This document shows positions 1 to 9,701 of a stretch of 64,000 nt of DNA, piece by piece. Positions within the stretch are counted from its first letter, which is position 1. Each line of letters starts with the position of its first letter. Source of the DNA: Lutimaribacter pacificus (GTDB lineage Bacteria > Pseudomonadota > Alphaproteobacteria > Rhodobacterales > Rhodobacteraceae); NCBI RefSeq assembly GCF_900142185.1, contig NZ_FQZZ01000002.1:186001-250000 (forward strand), written 5' to 3'. The position numbers and the translations under genes were made by a program. The notes beneath the pieces are model-generated. The model was not told the DNA's origin, ran no database searches, and saw only the letters and a list, made by a program, of their open reading frames with translations.

Positions 1-1575
1 CTCGTCATGCTCGGTGCCCTCGGCCTGCGCCAGCAGGCGGTTCAGGTGCTGGGTTTTCAGAACCTGCCCCTTGGCCAGAACCATGCCTGCGCTTTCCGCC
101 GTTTCGCGCAGCGCCTCCAGCTTTTCGGGGCTGGGCTCCTCGTGCACCCGGAACAGCAGCGGCGACTTGCGGGTGATCAGTTCCTCGGCGGCGGCCACGT
201 TGGCCAGCACCATGAACTCCTCGATCAGGCGGTGGGCATCCAGCCGCTCGGCGAAATCGACGGATGTGACCTGCCCTTCCTCGGACAGCACGACCTTGCG
301 TTCGGGCAGGTCCAGGTCCAGCGGCTGCCGGCGCTTGCGGGCCGATACCAGCGCCTCGTAGGCGGCGTAAAGCGGGTCGATCACCTGCTCCATCAGGGGG
401 GCGCATTTCTCGTTCGGGTCGCCGTCGCCGGCGGCCTGAACCTCCTGGTAGTTCAGCGATGCGGCCGACCGCATCAGCCCGCGCACGAAGCGATGCCCGA
501 TCTTGGTGCCGTCCGCACTGACCTGCATCCGCACGGCGATACAGGCGCGCGGCACGCCCTCGTGCAGCGAACACAGGTCGCCCGACAGGCGGTCGGGCAG
601 CATCGGCACCACGCGGTCGGGGAAATAGCTGGAATTGCCGCGCTTGCGCGCCTCGCGGTCCAGCGCGGTGCCGGGCGTGACGTAATGGGCCACATCCGCG
701 ATGGCGACCCAGATCACGTGCCCGCCCTCGTTGCGCGGGTCGTCGTCCTCATGCGCCCAGCAGGCATCGTCATGGTCGCGCGCATCCCACGGGTCGATGG
801 TGACAAGCGGCATGTCGCGCATATCCTCGCGGCCCGACAGGCCCGCCGGTTTCATGCCGTCGGCCTCGGCGATCACGTCGTCGGGAAAATCGTCGGGGAT
901 ACCGTGCTGGTGGATCGCGATCAGGCTGACGGCGCGCGGCTCGGACGGATCGCCCAGCCGGGTCACGATCCGGGCGCGCGGCAGGCCCATCCGGCCTTTT
1001 GGCCCGGATTGTTCGGCCTCGACCAGTTCGCCGTCCTTCGCCCCGCCGGTGGCACCGGGCGGCACCTGCCATTCCTTGCCGTCGCCCTTGTCGATGGGCA
1101 GGATGCGCCCGCCCTCGGCGCCCTTGCGGAATACGCCCAGCACCTTGTGCGGGTTCTGCCCGATGCGCCGGATCAGCCGGGCCTCGTATTGATGATCCTC
1201 GGCCTTCACCTCCTGCAGGCGGGCAAGGATACGGTCGCCCGCCCCCAGCGCCGGGTCCGAGGCGCGCGGCACGACCAGCACCACCGGCTCTTTCCCCTCG
1301 CCCTGCCATTCCAGCGGCCGCGCGAACAGATCGCCATCACCCGAGGGATCGGTCACCTGCAATACGCTGACGGGCGGCAGCTTGTCGGGATCGCGATAGG
1401 TTTTCTTGCGCTTGTTCAGATGCCCCTCGTCCTCAAGCTCCTTGAGGATGCGCTTCAGGTCGATCCGCGCAGCCCCCTTGATGCCAAAGGCCTTGGCGAT
1501 ATCGCGTTTCGAGGTGAGGGTTGGGTGGTCCGAGATCCATTGCAGGATCTCGTCCTTGGTGGGCAGCTGGCTCAT
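1..1575 (-). CDS. rnr: Ribonuclease R, 3' end cut off by the window edge
   Basis: RNase R is a processive 3'-to-5' exoribonuclease of the RNB family that degrades structured RNA in the cytoplasm. Reading the complement from ATG at 1575 gives 525 codons without a stop to the window edge, so the C-terminal part (rest of RNB, S1 domain) is missing. Visible order: N-terminal winged-helix region (about residues 5-55, KDEILQWISDHP), cold-shock-like region (about 70-220), then the RNB domain with the metal-binding signature DPWDARDHDDA at about 261-271. Family members are about 700-800 residues, so roughly two thirds is present. It lies 59 bp downstream of, and codirectional with, the SUMF1-fold gene. 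The identification is firm. Confidence 0.93.
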   Translation of the reverse strand, partial: MSQLPTKDEILQWISDHPTLTSKRDIAKAFGIKGAARIDLKRILKELEDEGHLNKRKKTYRDPDKLPPVSVLQVTDPSGDGDLFARPLEWQGEGKEPVVLVVPRASDPALGAGDRILARLQEVKAEDHQYEARLIRRIGQNPHKVLGVFRKGAEGGRILPIDKGDGKEWQVPPGATGGAKDGELVEAEQSGPKGRMGLPRARIVTRLGDPSEPRAVSLIAIHQHGIPDDFPDDVIAEADGMKPAGLSGREDMRDMPLVTIDPWDARDHDDACWAHEDDDPRNEGGHVIWVAIADVAHYVTPGTALDREARKRGNSSYFPDRVVPMLPDRLSGDLCSLHEGVPRACIAVRMQVSADGTKIGHRFVRGLMRSAASLNYQEVQAAGDGDPNEKCAPLMEQVIDPLYAAYEALVSARKRRQPLDLDLPERKVVLSEEGQVTSVDFAERLDAHRLIEEFMVLANVAAAEELITRKSPLLFRVHEEPSPEKLEALRETAESAGMVLAKGQVLKTQHLNRLLAQAEGTEHDE

Positions 1576-1634
1576 GGCCCGTGACGTAGCACAGGCTTGG
1601 CGCGGCGTCATGCGGGAAACGCGGGGCGCGTCGG

Positions 1635-2609
1635 CTAATCCGCCTGCTGCAACGCCCTGACGACCCGAAAACCGGTGCTTTTCAGCCGGCTGTTTTCAGT
1701 TCCATAGCCCCGGTTGGCCGGTCGCGCATAGTCTGCGCCTGATCCGAACGACCCGCCCTTGGCTACGCGGCGGCACGTATTGTGCCGTTCGGCTTCGGCA
1801 AGATAGGCAGACGACGTCGGCAGCCCCAAATGCCGTTCACTCCAGCACGACATGGTGTGCTCCAGCACGTTTCCCGCCATATGCCGCAATCCCCAGGCAT
1901 TGGCCGCATCGAGCGCGTCCACGGGAACCGGGACTCTGCGATTGTCTGGATCGGGAACACGCCTGTCGCCCTCCCAATGAAACACGCTGATATTCGCCTG
2001 GTCCGGCGTCAGGGTGTCGCCTTGCGCGAACCTCGTTCGGGTTCCTGCCCGGGCCGCGTATTCCCACTCGGCCTCGGTCGGCAGGCGATACACATCCGCG
2101 CCGACCTTGCGGTTGAGCCAGGCAACATATTCCAGCATATCCAGATAGGACACGTTCATCACGGGATGGCGCGGGTTGTCGGCGCGGGAATAGACTCCAC
2201 CGAACCCGAGAACCCTTGGGTCGGGAGTGTGCGCGCACCCGCCTTCCGCCACGCAGGCCAACCATTCCTCACGGGTCACTTCGTTGCGGCCCATGGCAAT
2301 CGGAACGTCGATTTCCACCTCATGCATTGGCCCTTCATGGGCGTATCCGGGCACGACCCCCGGCTCGGGTTTGTGCCACAACGAATACACGAAGGCGGAT
2401 TCCTCCAACGGCGCACCCATCACGAAACTGCCCAAGGGAAGAACGATCATTTCCGGGCAGGTATCGCAGTCGCGGAATGCCTCAAGCGGGGCAAGCGTTT
2501 CGCCATTCCCATGCAATGCGCCGGTTTCGGCCTGTGCCGGGCCGGTCAGCCAGAACAGCGCGCATAAAAGCGCAAGGCGCAGGATGCGGAATGTTGGAAA
2601 CACGCGCAC
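1635..2609 (-). CDS. Exported SUMF1/FGE-fold protein (formylglycine-generating enzyme family, probably not a true FGE)
   Basis: The 324-residue product has a signal peptide (RILRLALLCALFWLTGPAQA) and a SUMF1 sulfatase-modifying-factor fold: EMIVLPLGSFVMGAP near the start, MGRNEVTREEWLACVAEGGC, HPVMNVSYLDMLEYVAWLNR, RLPTEAEWEYAARAG, GNVLEHT and a C-terminal GFRVVRA. The cysteine pair that binds copper in aerobic FGEs normally lies after the GGSF motif; here the corresponding stretch (GGSFGSGADYARP) has no cysteine. It is therefore more likely a structural or chaperone-like family member than a sulfatase activator. No sulfatase gene is nearby. The GTG at 2609 is chosen because it places the signal peptide at the N-terminus; a TTG at 2657 or GTG at 2603 are alternatives. 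Confidence 0.75.
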   Translation of the reverse strand: MRVFPTFRILRLALLCALFWLTGPAQAETGALHGNGETLAPLEAFRDCDTCPEMIVLPLGSFVMGAPLEESAFVYSLWHKPEPGVVPGYAHEGPMHEVEIDVPIAMGRNEVTREEWLACVAEGGCAHTPDPRVLGFGGVYSRADNPRHPVMNVSYLDMLEYVAWLNRKVGADVYRLPTEAEWEYAARAGTRTRFAQGDTLTPDQANISVFHWEGDRRVPDPDNRRVPVPVDALDAANAWGLRHMAGNVLEHTMSCWSERHLGLPTSSAYLAEAERHNTCRRVAKGGSFGSGADYARPANRGYGTENSRLKSTGFRVVRALQQAD

Positions 2610-2684
2610 TGGACGGTCTTTACTCGTTCTCGTTCCGGGGCACGGTGGCGCAACCAAGACGTGTTTTCAAGCCCTGTCAGATCG

Positions 2685-3842
2685 TCAGGCGAAATAATCC
2701 CGCAGGATGCGGGTATAGATCGCCTTCAGCTCCTGCACCTGCCCCGCGGGCACACGTTCATCGACCTGATGCATGAAATGGCCGACAAGCCCGAATTCCA
2801 CCACCGGACAGTGGTTTTTGATAAACCTTGCGTCCGACGTGCCCCCCGTGGTGCTGAGTTCCGGCGTGACGCCGGTTTCGGCTGCGACCGCTTTCGACAC
2901 CAGATCCGACAGCGGCCCCGGCGGCGTCAGGAACGCCTCGCCCGAGATCTTCACCTGCATATCCACGCTCACCCCGAACTCCTCCGCGACGCGGTCCGCC
3001 TCCTGCCGCAGCCATCCGGTCAGGCTGGCGCCGGTATGGGTGTCGTTGAAGCGGATGTTCACCGCGCTGCGGCAGCTGGCCGGGATCACGTTGGTCGCGG
3101 GATTGCCGGTGTCGATGGTGACGACCGCCAGTGTCGAGGCATCGAAATGCGCGGTCCCCCGGTCAAGCTCGTGACTGGCCAGCCGGTCCATCAGCCGCGC
3201 CATCGCCGGCAGCGGGTTCTTCGCGCGGTGCGGATAGGCGGAATGGCCCTGCACGCCCGTTACCGTGAAATGCGCATTCATAGACCCGCGCCGCCCGATC
3301 TTGATCATCTCGCCCATGCGGTCGGGGCAGGTGGGTTCGCCGACGATGCAGACGCTCATGCCCTCGCCCTGCGCCGCCATCCAGTCCAGCAGCGCGGCGG
3401 TGCCGTCGACGGCATCGCCTTCCTCGTCGCCGGTGATGGCCAGCATGATGGCGCCCTCGGGCGGCGTTTCGCGCACGAAATCCACCGCCGCGGCGGCAAA
3501 GGCGGCGACGCCCGATTTCATGTCGGTCGCGCCCCGGCCCCAGATCACGCCATCCTCCAGGTCGCCCGAGAACGGCCCGTGCGTCCAGGCGCCTTCGTCA
3601 CCCGGCGGCACCACGTCGGTATGGCCGTTGAAACCGAAACTCCGCTGATGGCCCTTGTCGCCCCAGCGCGCGAACAGGTTGGCCACGCCGCCCCTGTCCA
3701 CCCGCGTGCAGGCGAAACCCGCGCCGCTCAGCAGCTTTTCCAGCAGCACCAGCGCACCGCCCTCGGCCGGCGTGACCGAGTTGCAGCGGATCAGCGCCTG
3801 CGTCAGCGCAACCGGATCGGTGGGGGCGGTGGTATCGGGCAT
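2685..3842 (-). CDS. dapE: Succinyl-diaminopimelate desuccinylase
   Basis: DapE hydrolyses N-succinyl-LL-2,6-diaminopimelate to LL-diaminopimelate and succinate in lysine and peptidoglycan-precursor synthesis (cytoplasmic, di-zinc M20 family). The metal ligands are visible in order: NGHTDVV (His at about 74), [10 protein letters not shown] (bridging Asp at about 107) and ITGDEEGDA (catalytic Glu pair at about 140). Length of about 385 residues fits the family (about 375-385). ATG 3842 is preferred over ATG 3863 because AGGA lies six bases before it, whereas 3863 has only a weak CAGG. The acyltransferase of the same pathway, dapD, lies 3.4 kb away on the same strand, separated by genes on the other strand. 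Confidence 0.93.
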   Translation of the reverse strand: MPDTTAPTDPVALTQALIRCNSVTPAEGGALVLLEKLLSGAGFACTRVDRGGVANLFARWGDKGHQRSFGFNGHTDVVPPGDEGAWTHGPFSGDLEDGVIWGRGATDMKSGVAAFAAAAVDFVRETPPEGAIMLAITGDEEGDAVDGTAALLDWMAAQGEGMSVCIVGEPTCPDRMGEMIKIGRRGSMNAHFTVTGVQGHSAYPHRAKNPLPAMARLMDRLASHELDRGTAHFDASTLAVVTIDTGNPATNVIPASCRSAVNIRFNDTHTGASLTGWLRQEADRVAEEFGVSVDMQVKISGEAFLTPPGPLSDLVSKAVAAETGVTPELSTTGGTSDARFIKNHCPVVEFGLVGHFMHQVDERVPAGQVQELKAIYTRILRDYFA

Positions 3843-4172
3843 GGCTGGTCCTGTGTCTGTCATGGTGCCTGTTATGCTGCGCCAGCAGTAGCGCGCGGCC
3901 GCTTCGGGCGCAAATGTGGCAGAAAAGGCGCAGGGTTAGCCGCCCTGTGACAAGCCTGCGTCGCTTGGCCTTAACAGGCGCGCGGGGGGCGTGTTAACTT
4001 TTCGCAAAACAAGGACCCGAGGCAGGGCAAGCAGCTACCGGACCGAAGATAAAGCAAAAAACCGGTCCGACATGCAGATTTGACGATGGCGGCATCATGC
4101 GGCGCGCGAAAGATCGTGCGCCAGGCGTGACGGTGCCCCCTGCCATGGGCCGTTCGAGGCTGGGGCAGGCAT
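3843..4172. other. Divergent intergenic region between dapE and the Hint-protein gene
   Basis: About 330 bp with no supportable gene. It must hold the promoters of dapE (leftward) and of the gene at 4173 (rightward). A partial inverted repeat with TTAACA at 3971 and TGTTAA at about 3991 is present. I see no clear sigma-70 elements. Confidence 0.5.
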
Positions 4173-5771
4173 ATGGCGACACCTGAGGAACTTCCGATCA
4201 ACACGAATGCCAGCGCGATGGCGATGGCACGCGAGATATTCGGCGATGGCGTCACCGTCGTCAGGGCCTCCTATACCGGCGACAACCGGTCCTCGGGGAT
4301 TTACTCGGATGGCGACGATGTCTCGCCCGAAGTCACGCCGGGCGATACCGGCGTGATCCTGTCCACCGGGCATGTCGCCGACTTTACCAACGCGCCGGGC
4401 GGGTGGTGGTGGAACCAGACCGAGGCCAACGAAAACCCCGACACCTCGACCGACAGCAGCGGCGTCAACAACAACGCGCAGTTCAACGCAGCCGCCGGGA
4501 CCAATACCTACGACGCCTCCTGGCTGGATGTGGATTTCATCCCCTCCGGCAACATGATGACGATGCAGTTCGTCTTTTCCTCCGAGGAATACCCGGAATA
4601 CGCGGTCGGTGCCTATCAGGATTTCGTCGGTGTCTGGGTCAACGGAACCCAGGTGAACCTGACCGTGGGCGATGGCGATATCGACCCCAACAACCTGAAC
4701 GCCGGGTCGAACGGCAACCTGTTCATCGACAACACCGGCGACCAGTACAACACCGAGATGGACGGCTTTACCGTCACCATGACGCTAAGCATTCCGGTGA
4801 TCGACGGGCAGGTGAACTCGATCCGCATCGGCATCGCCGACGTCACCGACAGCAGTTACGATTCCAACCTTCTGATCGCCGGTGGCAGCGTGCAGACCGT
4901 CCTCGTGGCCGAGACCGACAGCGCCACGCTCTATCCCGACGGCACCACCGATATCGACGTTCTGGACAATGACGTGAACAACACGGGCGGCAGCCTGACC
5001 GTCACCCATATCAACGGCCAGCCGGTCGTCACCGGCAGCACCGTGACGCTGAACAGCGGCCAGCAGGTGACGCTCAATGGCGATGGCACGCTGACCGTCA
5101 TCGGCGACGGCGATACCGAAACCGTCAACTTCACCTACACCGTCGAAAGCAGCACGGGCCAGACCGATACCGGCTTCGTCACCGTCGACTCGATCCCCTG
5201 TTTCGTGGCGGGCACGCTGATCCGCACGCCGACCGGCGACGTGCCGGTGGACTGGCTGCAGCCGGGCGATCCGGTGATGACGCGCGACGAGGGTCCGCAA
5301 CCGCTGCGCTGGATCGGGCGGCGCAAGGTCGCGGCCATCGGCGCCTTCGCCCCGATCTGTATCCGCGCCGGCACTTTCGGTCCGCATCACGAGCTTTGGG
5401 TGTCGCCCGAACATCGCATCCTGATCCGCGACAGCCTGGCCGAGCTGCTTTTCGGCGAAGCCGAGGTTCTGGTCGCCGCCAAGCACCTGGTCAACGATGC
5501 CACGGTGCGACGGATCGAAACCGGCGAGGTCGAGTATTTCCACCTGATGTTCGACCGTCACCAGGTGGTGTTCTCGGAAGGGCTGGAAACCGAAAGCTTC
5601 CTGCCTGGCCCGCAGACGGCGCAAAGCTTTGCCCCCGATACGCTGGCCGAGATATGCGCGCTTTTCCCCGAGCTCGACCCCGAAACCGGCGAAGGTTACA
5701 GCCCCGCCGCACGGCGCACCCTGCGGGGCTTCGAGGCGCAGTTGTGGCTGGCCGGGCGGAGGGCCGCCTGA
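4173..5771 (+). CDS. Choice-of-anchor L domain protein with C-terminal Hint (Hedgehog/intein-type) domain
   Basis: A 532-residue protein typical of Rhodobacteraceae surface or secreted proteins. Residues about 5-240 match the choice-of-anchor L domain (LPINTNASAMAMA, ILSTGH, FVFSSEEYPEYA, QDFVGVWVNG). About 245-340 is an Ig-like module (IDVLDNDVNNTGGSLTVTHI). From Cys343 there is a Hint_2 domain: PCFVAGTLIRTPTG, SPEHRILI, AKHLVND. A Hint domain can cleave or splice its own chain at the leading Cys; whether this one does is unknown. There is no N-terminal signal peptide, so type I secretion would be the expected route, but no transporter is in the window. The stop overlaps the start of the next gene (ATGA, 5769-5772), so the two are translated together. 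The SD before ATG 4173 is weak. Confidence 0.85.
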   Translation: MATPEELPINTNASAMAMAREIFGDGVTVVRASYTGDNRSSGIYSDGDDVSPEVTPGDTGVILSTGHVADFTNAPGGWWWNQTEANENPDTSTDSSGVNNNAQFNAAAGTNTYDASWLDVDFIPSGNMMTMQFVFSSEEYPEYAVGAYQDFVGVWVNGTQVNLTVGDGDIDPNNLNAGSNGNLFIDNTGDQYNTEMDGFTVTMTLSIPVIDGQVNSIRIGIADVTDSSYDSNLLIAGGSVQTVLVAETDSATLYPDGTTDIDVLDNDVNNTGGSLTVTHINGQPVVTGSTVTLNSGQQVTLNGDGTLTVIGDGDTETVNFTYTVESSTGQTDTGFVTVDSIPCFVAGTLIRTPTGDVPVDWLQPGDPVMTRDEGPQPLRWIGRRKVAAIGAFAPICIRAGTFGPHHELWVSPEHRILIRDSLAELLFGEAEVLVAAKHLVNDATVRRIETGEVEYFHLMFDRHQVVFSEGLETESFLPGPQTAQSFAPDTLAEICALFPELDPETGEGYSPAARRTLRGFEAQLWLAGRRAA

Positions 5772-6865
5772 TGGCGTGGATTGCACTGGCGGATCACGCC
5801 GAGGCACGTTTCGCCAAGGCGGGGCTGGGCTGCGACGCGGGCCGTGCGCCCACCCTGCGGATGGCCGATGACGGGTTGCTGGCGCGCGGGTCGCTGGTGA
5901 TGGAAACGCTGCTGGCCAGTGACGGCCGGCCGCTGGCTCTGTTCGCCTATCGCGGCGGGTTGCCGTGGCAGTTCAGCCTGTCGCTTCAGGCGCTGCCCGG
6001 TGGCGGCGTCGCGCTGGTCACCGGCATGGGCGAGGAATGCCTGCACGCCGCCGCGACGCTGGAGGGTGTCACCGCCGGGGCGTCGCTGCGCATCACCTAT
6101 TCCTGGGACGCGCCCGCGCGCTGGGGACGCCTTGCGCTGGAACATATCGGCACCGGGCATATCGCCATGTCCGACCTGCACGCGCCCAAGCCCGTGCCGC
6201 TGGCGGAACTGCAGCGCATGATCGCCGACCCCTCCGCGCGCAGCATGGACCGGCATGTCAGGTTCCTGGCGGTTTCGACCGGGATCGAACCGATCGGCCC
6301 GATGCCGACGATGACGGCGCATCTGCCCATCGCAACCCAATGGGGGCAGACCGGGGTCGCGCAGCTGAAACGCGGCGACATCGTTCTCAGCGGAGCAGGC
6401 GTCGGCGTGCCGGTCCTGCAGACCGTCCGCCGCGTGGTGCCGGCGCGCGGCTCGTTCCGGCCGATCCGGTTGCGGGCGCCCTATTTCGGGCTGCGCCGCG
6501 ATATCCTGGTGGCCCCCGATCAACGGTTGCTGCTGGGCGGGTCCGAGGTGGAATACATGTTCGGGCGCGCGCATGTGCTGGTGCCGGTGCGGCACCTGGT
6601 CAACGGCGTGTCGGCCTTTTACGCCAATACCGGCGCGACGATCACCTATCACGACCTGATCCTGCCGGGATGCGAGCCCGTGCAGGCCGCCGGTGCCCCG
6701 CTTGAGACCATGTTCATCGGCCGCATCCGCCGCAAGCCGGTGATGCTGAGCGCAAGCCTTCTGGCCGAGTTCGACCGCAACCTGCTGCCCGAACACGCGC
6801 TGTCCACCTATCCGGTGCTGCGCCCGTTCGAGGCGATCACGCTGGCCGAAAACCGCGCCGCCTGA
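5771..6865 (+). CDS. Hint_2 domain-containing protein lacking the leading cysteine
   Basis: A 364-residue protein starting at the ATG that overlaps the previous stop by one base. Residues about 1-150 form a beta-rich region with no recognised domain. About 175-330 resemble Hint_2: QLKRGDIVL, FRPIRLRA, VAPDQRLLLGG, EVEYMFGRAHVLVPVRHLVNG, YHDLILPGCEPVQAAG and LETMFIG. Compared with its neighbour, the CFVAGTLI-type start of the Hint domain is replaced by IATQWGQTGVAQL, so the nucleophilic cysteine is absent and self-cleavage is unlikely. The gene probably arose by duplication of a Hint domain and works with its partner. The same reading frame is open upstream to 5396, but that stretch is antiparallel to no motif and is read in another frame by the first gene. 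Confidence 0.78.
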   Translation: MAWIALADHAEARFAKAGLGCDAGRAPTLRMADDGLLARGSLVMETLLASDGRPLALFAYRGGLPWQFSLSLQALPGGGVALVTGMGEECLHAAATLEGVTAGASLRITYSWDAPARWGRLALEHIGTGHIAMSDLHAPKPVPLAELQRMIADPSARSMDRHVRFLAVSTGIEPIGPMPTMTAHLPIATQWGQTGVAQLKRGDIVLSGAGVGVPVLQTVRRVVPARGSFRPIRLRAPYFGLRRDILVAPDQRLLLGGSEVEYMFGRAHVLVPVRHLVNGVSAFYANTGATITYHDLILPGCEPVQAAGAPLETMFIGRIRRKPVMLSASLLAEFDRNLLPEHALSTYPVLRPFEAITLAENRAA

Positions 6866-6868
6866 TCA

Positions 6869-7192
6869 TCAGTCGAAGAACGGCGTCATCTGCGCCACGA
6901 TCACCGCGTTCTCGGCAAGCGCACGGTCCATCAGCGCGCGTTCCTCGCCGGGGATATCCTCGCCCGCGCCCTCACGCTCGGACAGGGTGCCGTGGCCGGT
7001 GACGTCCAGCGGCGCCATATCGGCCTGTTTCAGGATCGCCACGGTTTCGCGCACCGCCTCGGCCTCGTCCACGCCCGAGGCATAGCAGATCAGCGCCGCG
7101 CCGGTGGATTTGTCGGGCAGCCCGTCGCCCGCTTTGCGGCCCAGTTCGACCACCAGCGTGTAGACCTGCTGCGGTTTCTTTTCCCTGGCCAT
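6869..7192 (-). CDS. Conserved hypothetical protein, 107 residues
   Basis: A small soluble protein (VYTLVVELGRKAGDGLP, ALICYASGVDEAEAVRETVAILKQADMAPLDVTGHG) of alternating strands and helices with no catalytic motif that I recognise. It has no signal peptide or membrane segment. It ends 3 bp from the stop of the Hint gene (convergent) and lies 72 bp downstream of dapD on the same strand, so it is probably cotranscribed with dapD. Codon use matches the neighbours. Function unknown. Confidence 0.72.
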   Translation of the reverse strand: MAREKKPQQVYTLVVELGRKAGDGLPDKSTGAALICYASGVDEAEAVRETVAILKQADMAPLDVTGHGTLSEREGAGEDIPGEERALMDRALAENAVIVAQMTPFFD

Positions 7193-7264
7193 ATGCGGCC
7201 CTCCGGTTCTGTGGAAACCGCGCGGTTTCGTGTCATGACCGCGCGGTTCCGGGCCCTTGGCGGA

Positions 7265-8092
7265 TCAGTCGCGCAGCAGCTCGTTGATGCCGGTCTTGGA
7301 GCGGGTCTGCGCATCCACCCGTTTGACGATCACCGCGCAATAGAGGTTGATGCCGTTCTTGGACGGCATCGAGCCCGACACGACCACCGAATAGGGCGGC
7401 ACCTCGCCATACATGACCTCGCCGGTTTCGCGGTCGACGATCTTGGTCGACTTGCCGATATAGACACCCATCCCGAGGACCGAGCCTTCGCGGATGATAC
7501 AGCCCTCGACCACCTCGGAGCGCGCGCCGATAAAGCAGTTGTCTTCGATGATCGTCGGGCCGGCCTGCATCGGCTCCAGCACGCCGCCGATGCCGACGCC
7601 GCCCGACAGGTGCACGCCCTTGCCGATCTGCGCGCAGCTGCCCACTGTGGCCCAGGTGTCGACCATCGTGCCCTCGTCGACATAGGCGCCGAGGTTGACG
7701 AAGGAGGGCATCAGCACCACGCCGGGCGCGATATAGGCCGACTTGCGCACCACGCAGTTGGGCACCGCACGGAAACCGGCGGCGCGCCACTGGTTTTCAC
7801 CCCAGCCGGCGAACTTGCTGTCCACCTTGTCCCACCAGCCGCCATCCTGCGGGCCGCCGGACTGGATTTCCATGTCCTTGATGCGGAACCCCAGCAGCAC
7901 CGCCTTCTTGGCCCACTGGTTGACGTGCCAGTCGCCGTTTTCGCGCCGTTCGGCCACGCGCAACTGCCCGCCATCGAGCGCGTTCAGCGTATCCTCGATC
8001 GCCTCGCGGCTTTCGCCGGTGGTGGCGGGGGTGATGGTGTCGCGTGCTTCCCACGCGGCTTCGATCGCAGCTTCGAGCTGGGCGTTGGACAT
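7265..8092 (-). CDS. dapD: 2,3,4,5-tetrahydropyridine-2,6-dicarboxylate N-succinyltransferase
   Basis: DapD transfers succinyl from succinyl-CoA to tetrahydrodipicolinate, the step before DapC and DapE in lysine/DAP synthesis. The 275-residue product has the expected length and layout: a helical N-terminal domain (about 1-100), a left-handed beta-helix of hexapeptide repeats ([21 protein letters not shown] through [20 protein letters not shown]), and a C-terminal tail ending in NELLRD. The ATG at 8092 follows a good GGGAGAGG ribosome binding site. The gene is a trimeric cytoplasmic enzyme in characterised relatives. The DAP gene dapE lies nearby, a common arrangement in this family. Confidence 0.95.
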   Translation of the reverse strand: MSNAQLEAAIEAAWEARDTITPATTGESREAIEDTLNALDGGQLRVAERRENGDWHVNQWAKKAVLLGFRIKDMEIQSGGPQDGGWWDKVDSKFAGWGENQWRAAGFRAVPNCVVRKSAYIAPGVVLMPSFVNLGAYVDEGTMVDTWATVGSCAQIGKGVHLSGGVGIGGVLEPMQAGPTIIEDNCFIGARSEVVEGCIIREGSVLGMGVYIGKSTKIVDRETGEVMYGEVPPYSVVVSGSMPSKNGINLYCAVIVKRVDAQTRSKTGINELLRD

Positions 8093-8701
8093 GTGGCCTC
8101 TCCCTCATGGCGGGTGTTTCGGTTTGACCATGCGCTATAAGGGCAGGCGGGCGGGCGTGCAATGCGCGGGTTTGGCGCGGTCAGCGACGGAACAGGTTGC
8201 GGCCGTCTTCGCCTGCGATACGTTGCAGGGTGGTGTGGGGCGTGGGGCGAGTGTCAGGACCACGTCGGGTATGGATGCGGCCTGATGCGCTCGGTGTCGA
8301 GAGTCACCGAATTTGTCCGGGGCGGGCAGGGTCCGAGGGGCAACTCTGCGGGACCAAGCTGCCGGTCGCACGCCACACCCCGCCCGGAACAGCCGCGCAG
8401 CGGCCCGGGCATCGCACGGCCGCCCCCCGGCCGGGCGATTGGTTGCCGCAGGTGCCACGGTCTGAGGGAGGAAGTGGCTGCGCGATAAAGTGACCGCAAC
8501 AAAGGTCGCATCGCCCGACCGCGACCGTGCAATGCCCTCTGTTGCGCTCAACTTGAAATGCCGACTCAGGGCTCCACGCTGACCTTGAGGTTTTTCATGA
8601 AGCGGCGGACCCGCGCGGCGGGTGCAGATAAGGTGTTTACCCTCTGGCGGCAGGCAAACCGAGGCAGGACGCAGCCTGACGCGTCCAAGGTTAATGTCCG
8701 G
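8093..8701. other. 609-bp intergenic region without a supportable gene
   Basis: Very GC-rich between 8160 and 8470. Short ORFs exist on both strands but have no ribosome binding site, family match or plausible codon pattern. I looked for tmRNA, SRP RNA and RNase P signatures and saw none. The left end must contain the dapD promoter. The right end is downstream of the dehydratase gene. Confidence 0.45.
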
Positions 8702-9625
8702 TTACCCGGCCAATGGATCAGGTGCCACATTCGCCCCGCAGACCAGCACCGCCACCCGCTCGTCCGGTTCCGGCACATAGGCCCCCGATAGCAGCGCCGC
8801 CAGCGCCGTGGCGCCTGCCGGTTCCACCAGTTGCCGGGCGGATTTCCAGAGCGTTACCTGCGCGGCGGTGATCGCGTCATCCTTGACCAGCACGCTGCCG
8901 ATATCCTGATCGCGGGCCAGCCCGAAACAGATATCCCCGATCTGCTTCGCGCCCAGCGCGTTGGCCGCCACGCCCGACACCTCGACCGGCACCGGCGCAC
9001 CGGCCCTGAGCGCGGCGTTCAGCGTCGGTGCGCGCTCGGGCTCGACCGCGACGACCTTGCGCCGCCCTTGCAGCCATCCGAGGGCGCCGCCGATAAGCCC
9101 GCCGCCGCCCACGGCGATCAGCACGGTATCGGCCTGCAATCCCTGCTCCTCCCATTCCGCCATGCAGGTGCCCTGACCCATCACCGTTGCGGGCGCGTCA
9201 TAGGCGTGGATCTGCATGGCCCCGGTCGAGGCCTGCCATTCGGCAGCGCGTTCCGCCGCCTCCGCATAGGCGCCGGGCACGATCACAAGGTCGGCGCCCA
9301 GGTCACGGATCAGCGCGATCTTGGACGGCCCGGCGATTTCGGGCACGTAGATGCGGGCGCTGTGCCCCAGCGCGCGGGCGGCACAGGCCACCGCCGCGCC
9401 GTGATTGCCGCCCGAGGCCGCCACCAGCCCGGCCTGCGGCACCGGCCCCGACAGCAGCGTGTTGAACGCCCCGCGCGCCTTGAAGCTGCCGGTATGCTGC
9501 ATCTGTTCCAGCTTGACCTCGACCGGATATGCCAGCCCCAGCCCGTCCAGCGTGCAGGCCGGCGTGCGGCGCACATGGCCCGCGATACGTTCCGCTGCTT
9601 CGGCGATCCCAGACTTCCAGTCCAT
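8702..9625 (-). CDS. Threonine/serine dehydratase-like PLP enzyme
   Basis: A fold-type II PLP enzyme of the serine/threonine dehydratase family, which deaminates Ser/Thr (or related 3-hydroxy amino acids) to 2-oxo acids. Evidence: HTGSFKARGAFNTL carries the Schiff-base lysine (about residue 48), SGGNHGAAVA binds the PLP phosphate-proximal region, and GGGGLIGG is the phosphate-binding glycine loop. Length of about 307 residues means only the catalytic domain, with no regulatory ACT domain, as in catabolic or promiscuous members. ATG 9625 is preferred to ATG 9637 because GGGGG lies five bases before it. Exact substrate not determinable from sequence. Confidence 0.85.
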   Translation of the reverse strand: MDWKSGIAEAAERIAGHVRRTPACTLDGLGLAYPVEVKLEQMQHTGSFKARGAFNTLLSGPVPQAGLVAASGGNHGAAVACAARALGHSARIYVPEIAGPSKIALIRDLGADLVIVPGAYAEAAERAAEWQASTGAMQIHAYDAPATVMGQGTCMAEWEEQGLQADTVLIAVGGGGLIGGALGWLQGRRKVVAVEPERAPTLNAALRAGAPVPVEVSGVAANALGAKQIGDICFGLARDQDIGSVLVKDDAITAAQVTLWKSARQLVEPAGATALAALLSGAYVPEPDERVAVLVCGANVAPDPLAG

Positions 9626-9701
9626 GCGCACCCCCATTCTGGCAAAGTTCGGCGAAACCCTATAGGGCTGGCGCAGACGCGCAACCCGAGGATTTTATCC
9701 A

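Noticed and set aside
3971-3996. TTAACA...TGTTAA as a CtrA-type site
   Set aside because: Spacing and orientation do not fit TTAA-N7-TTAA, and it is a single copy.
8093-8701. Possible structured RNA in the 609-bp gap
   Set aside because: I could not find tmRNA, SRP RNA or RNase P core motifs on either strand, only GC-rich sequence.
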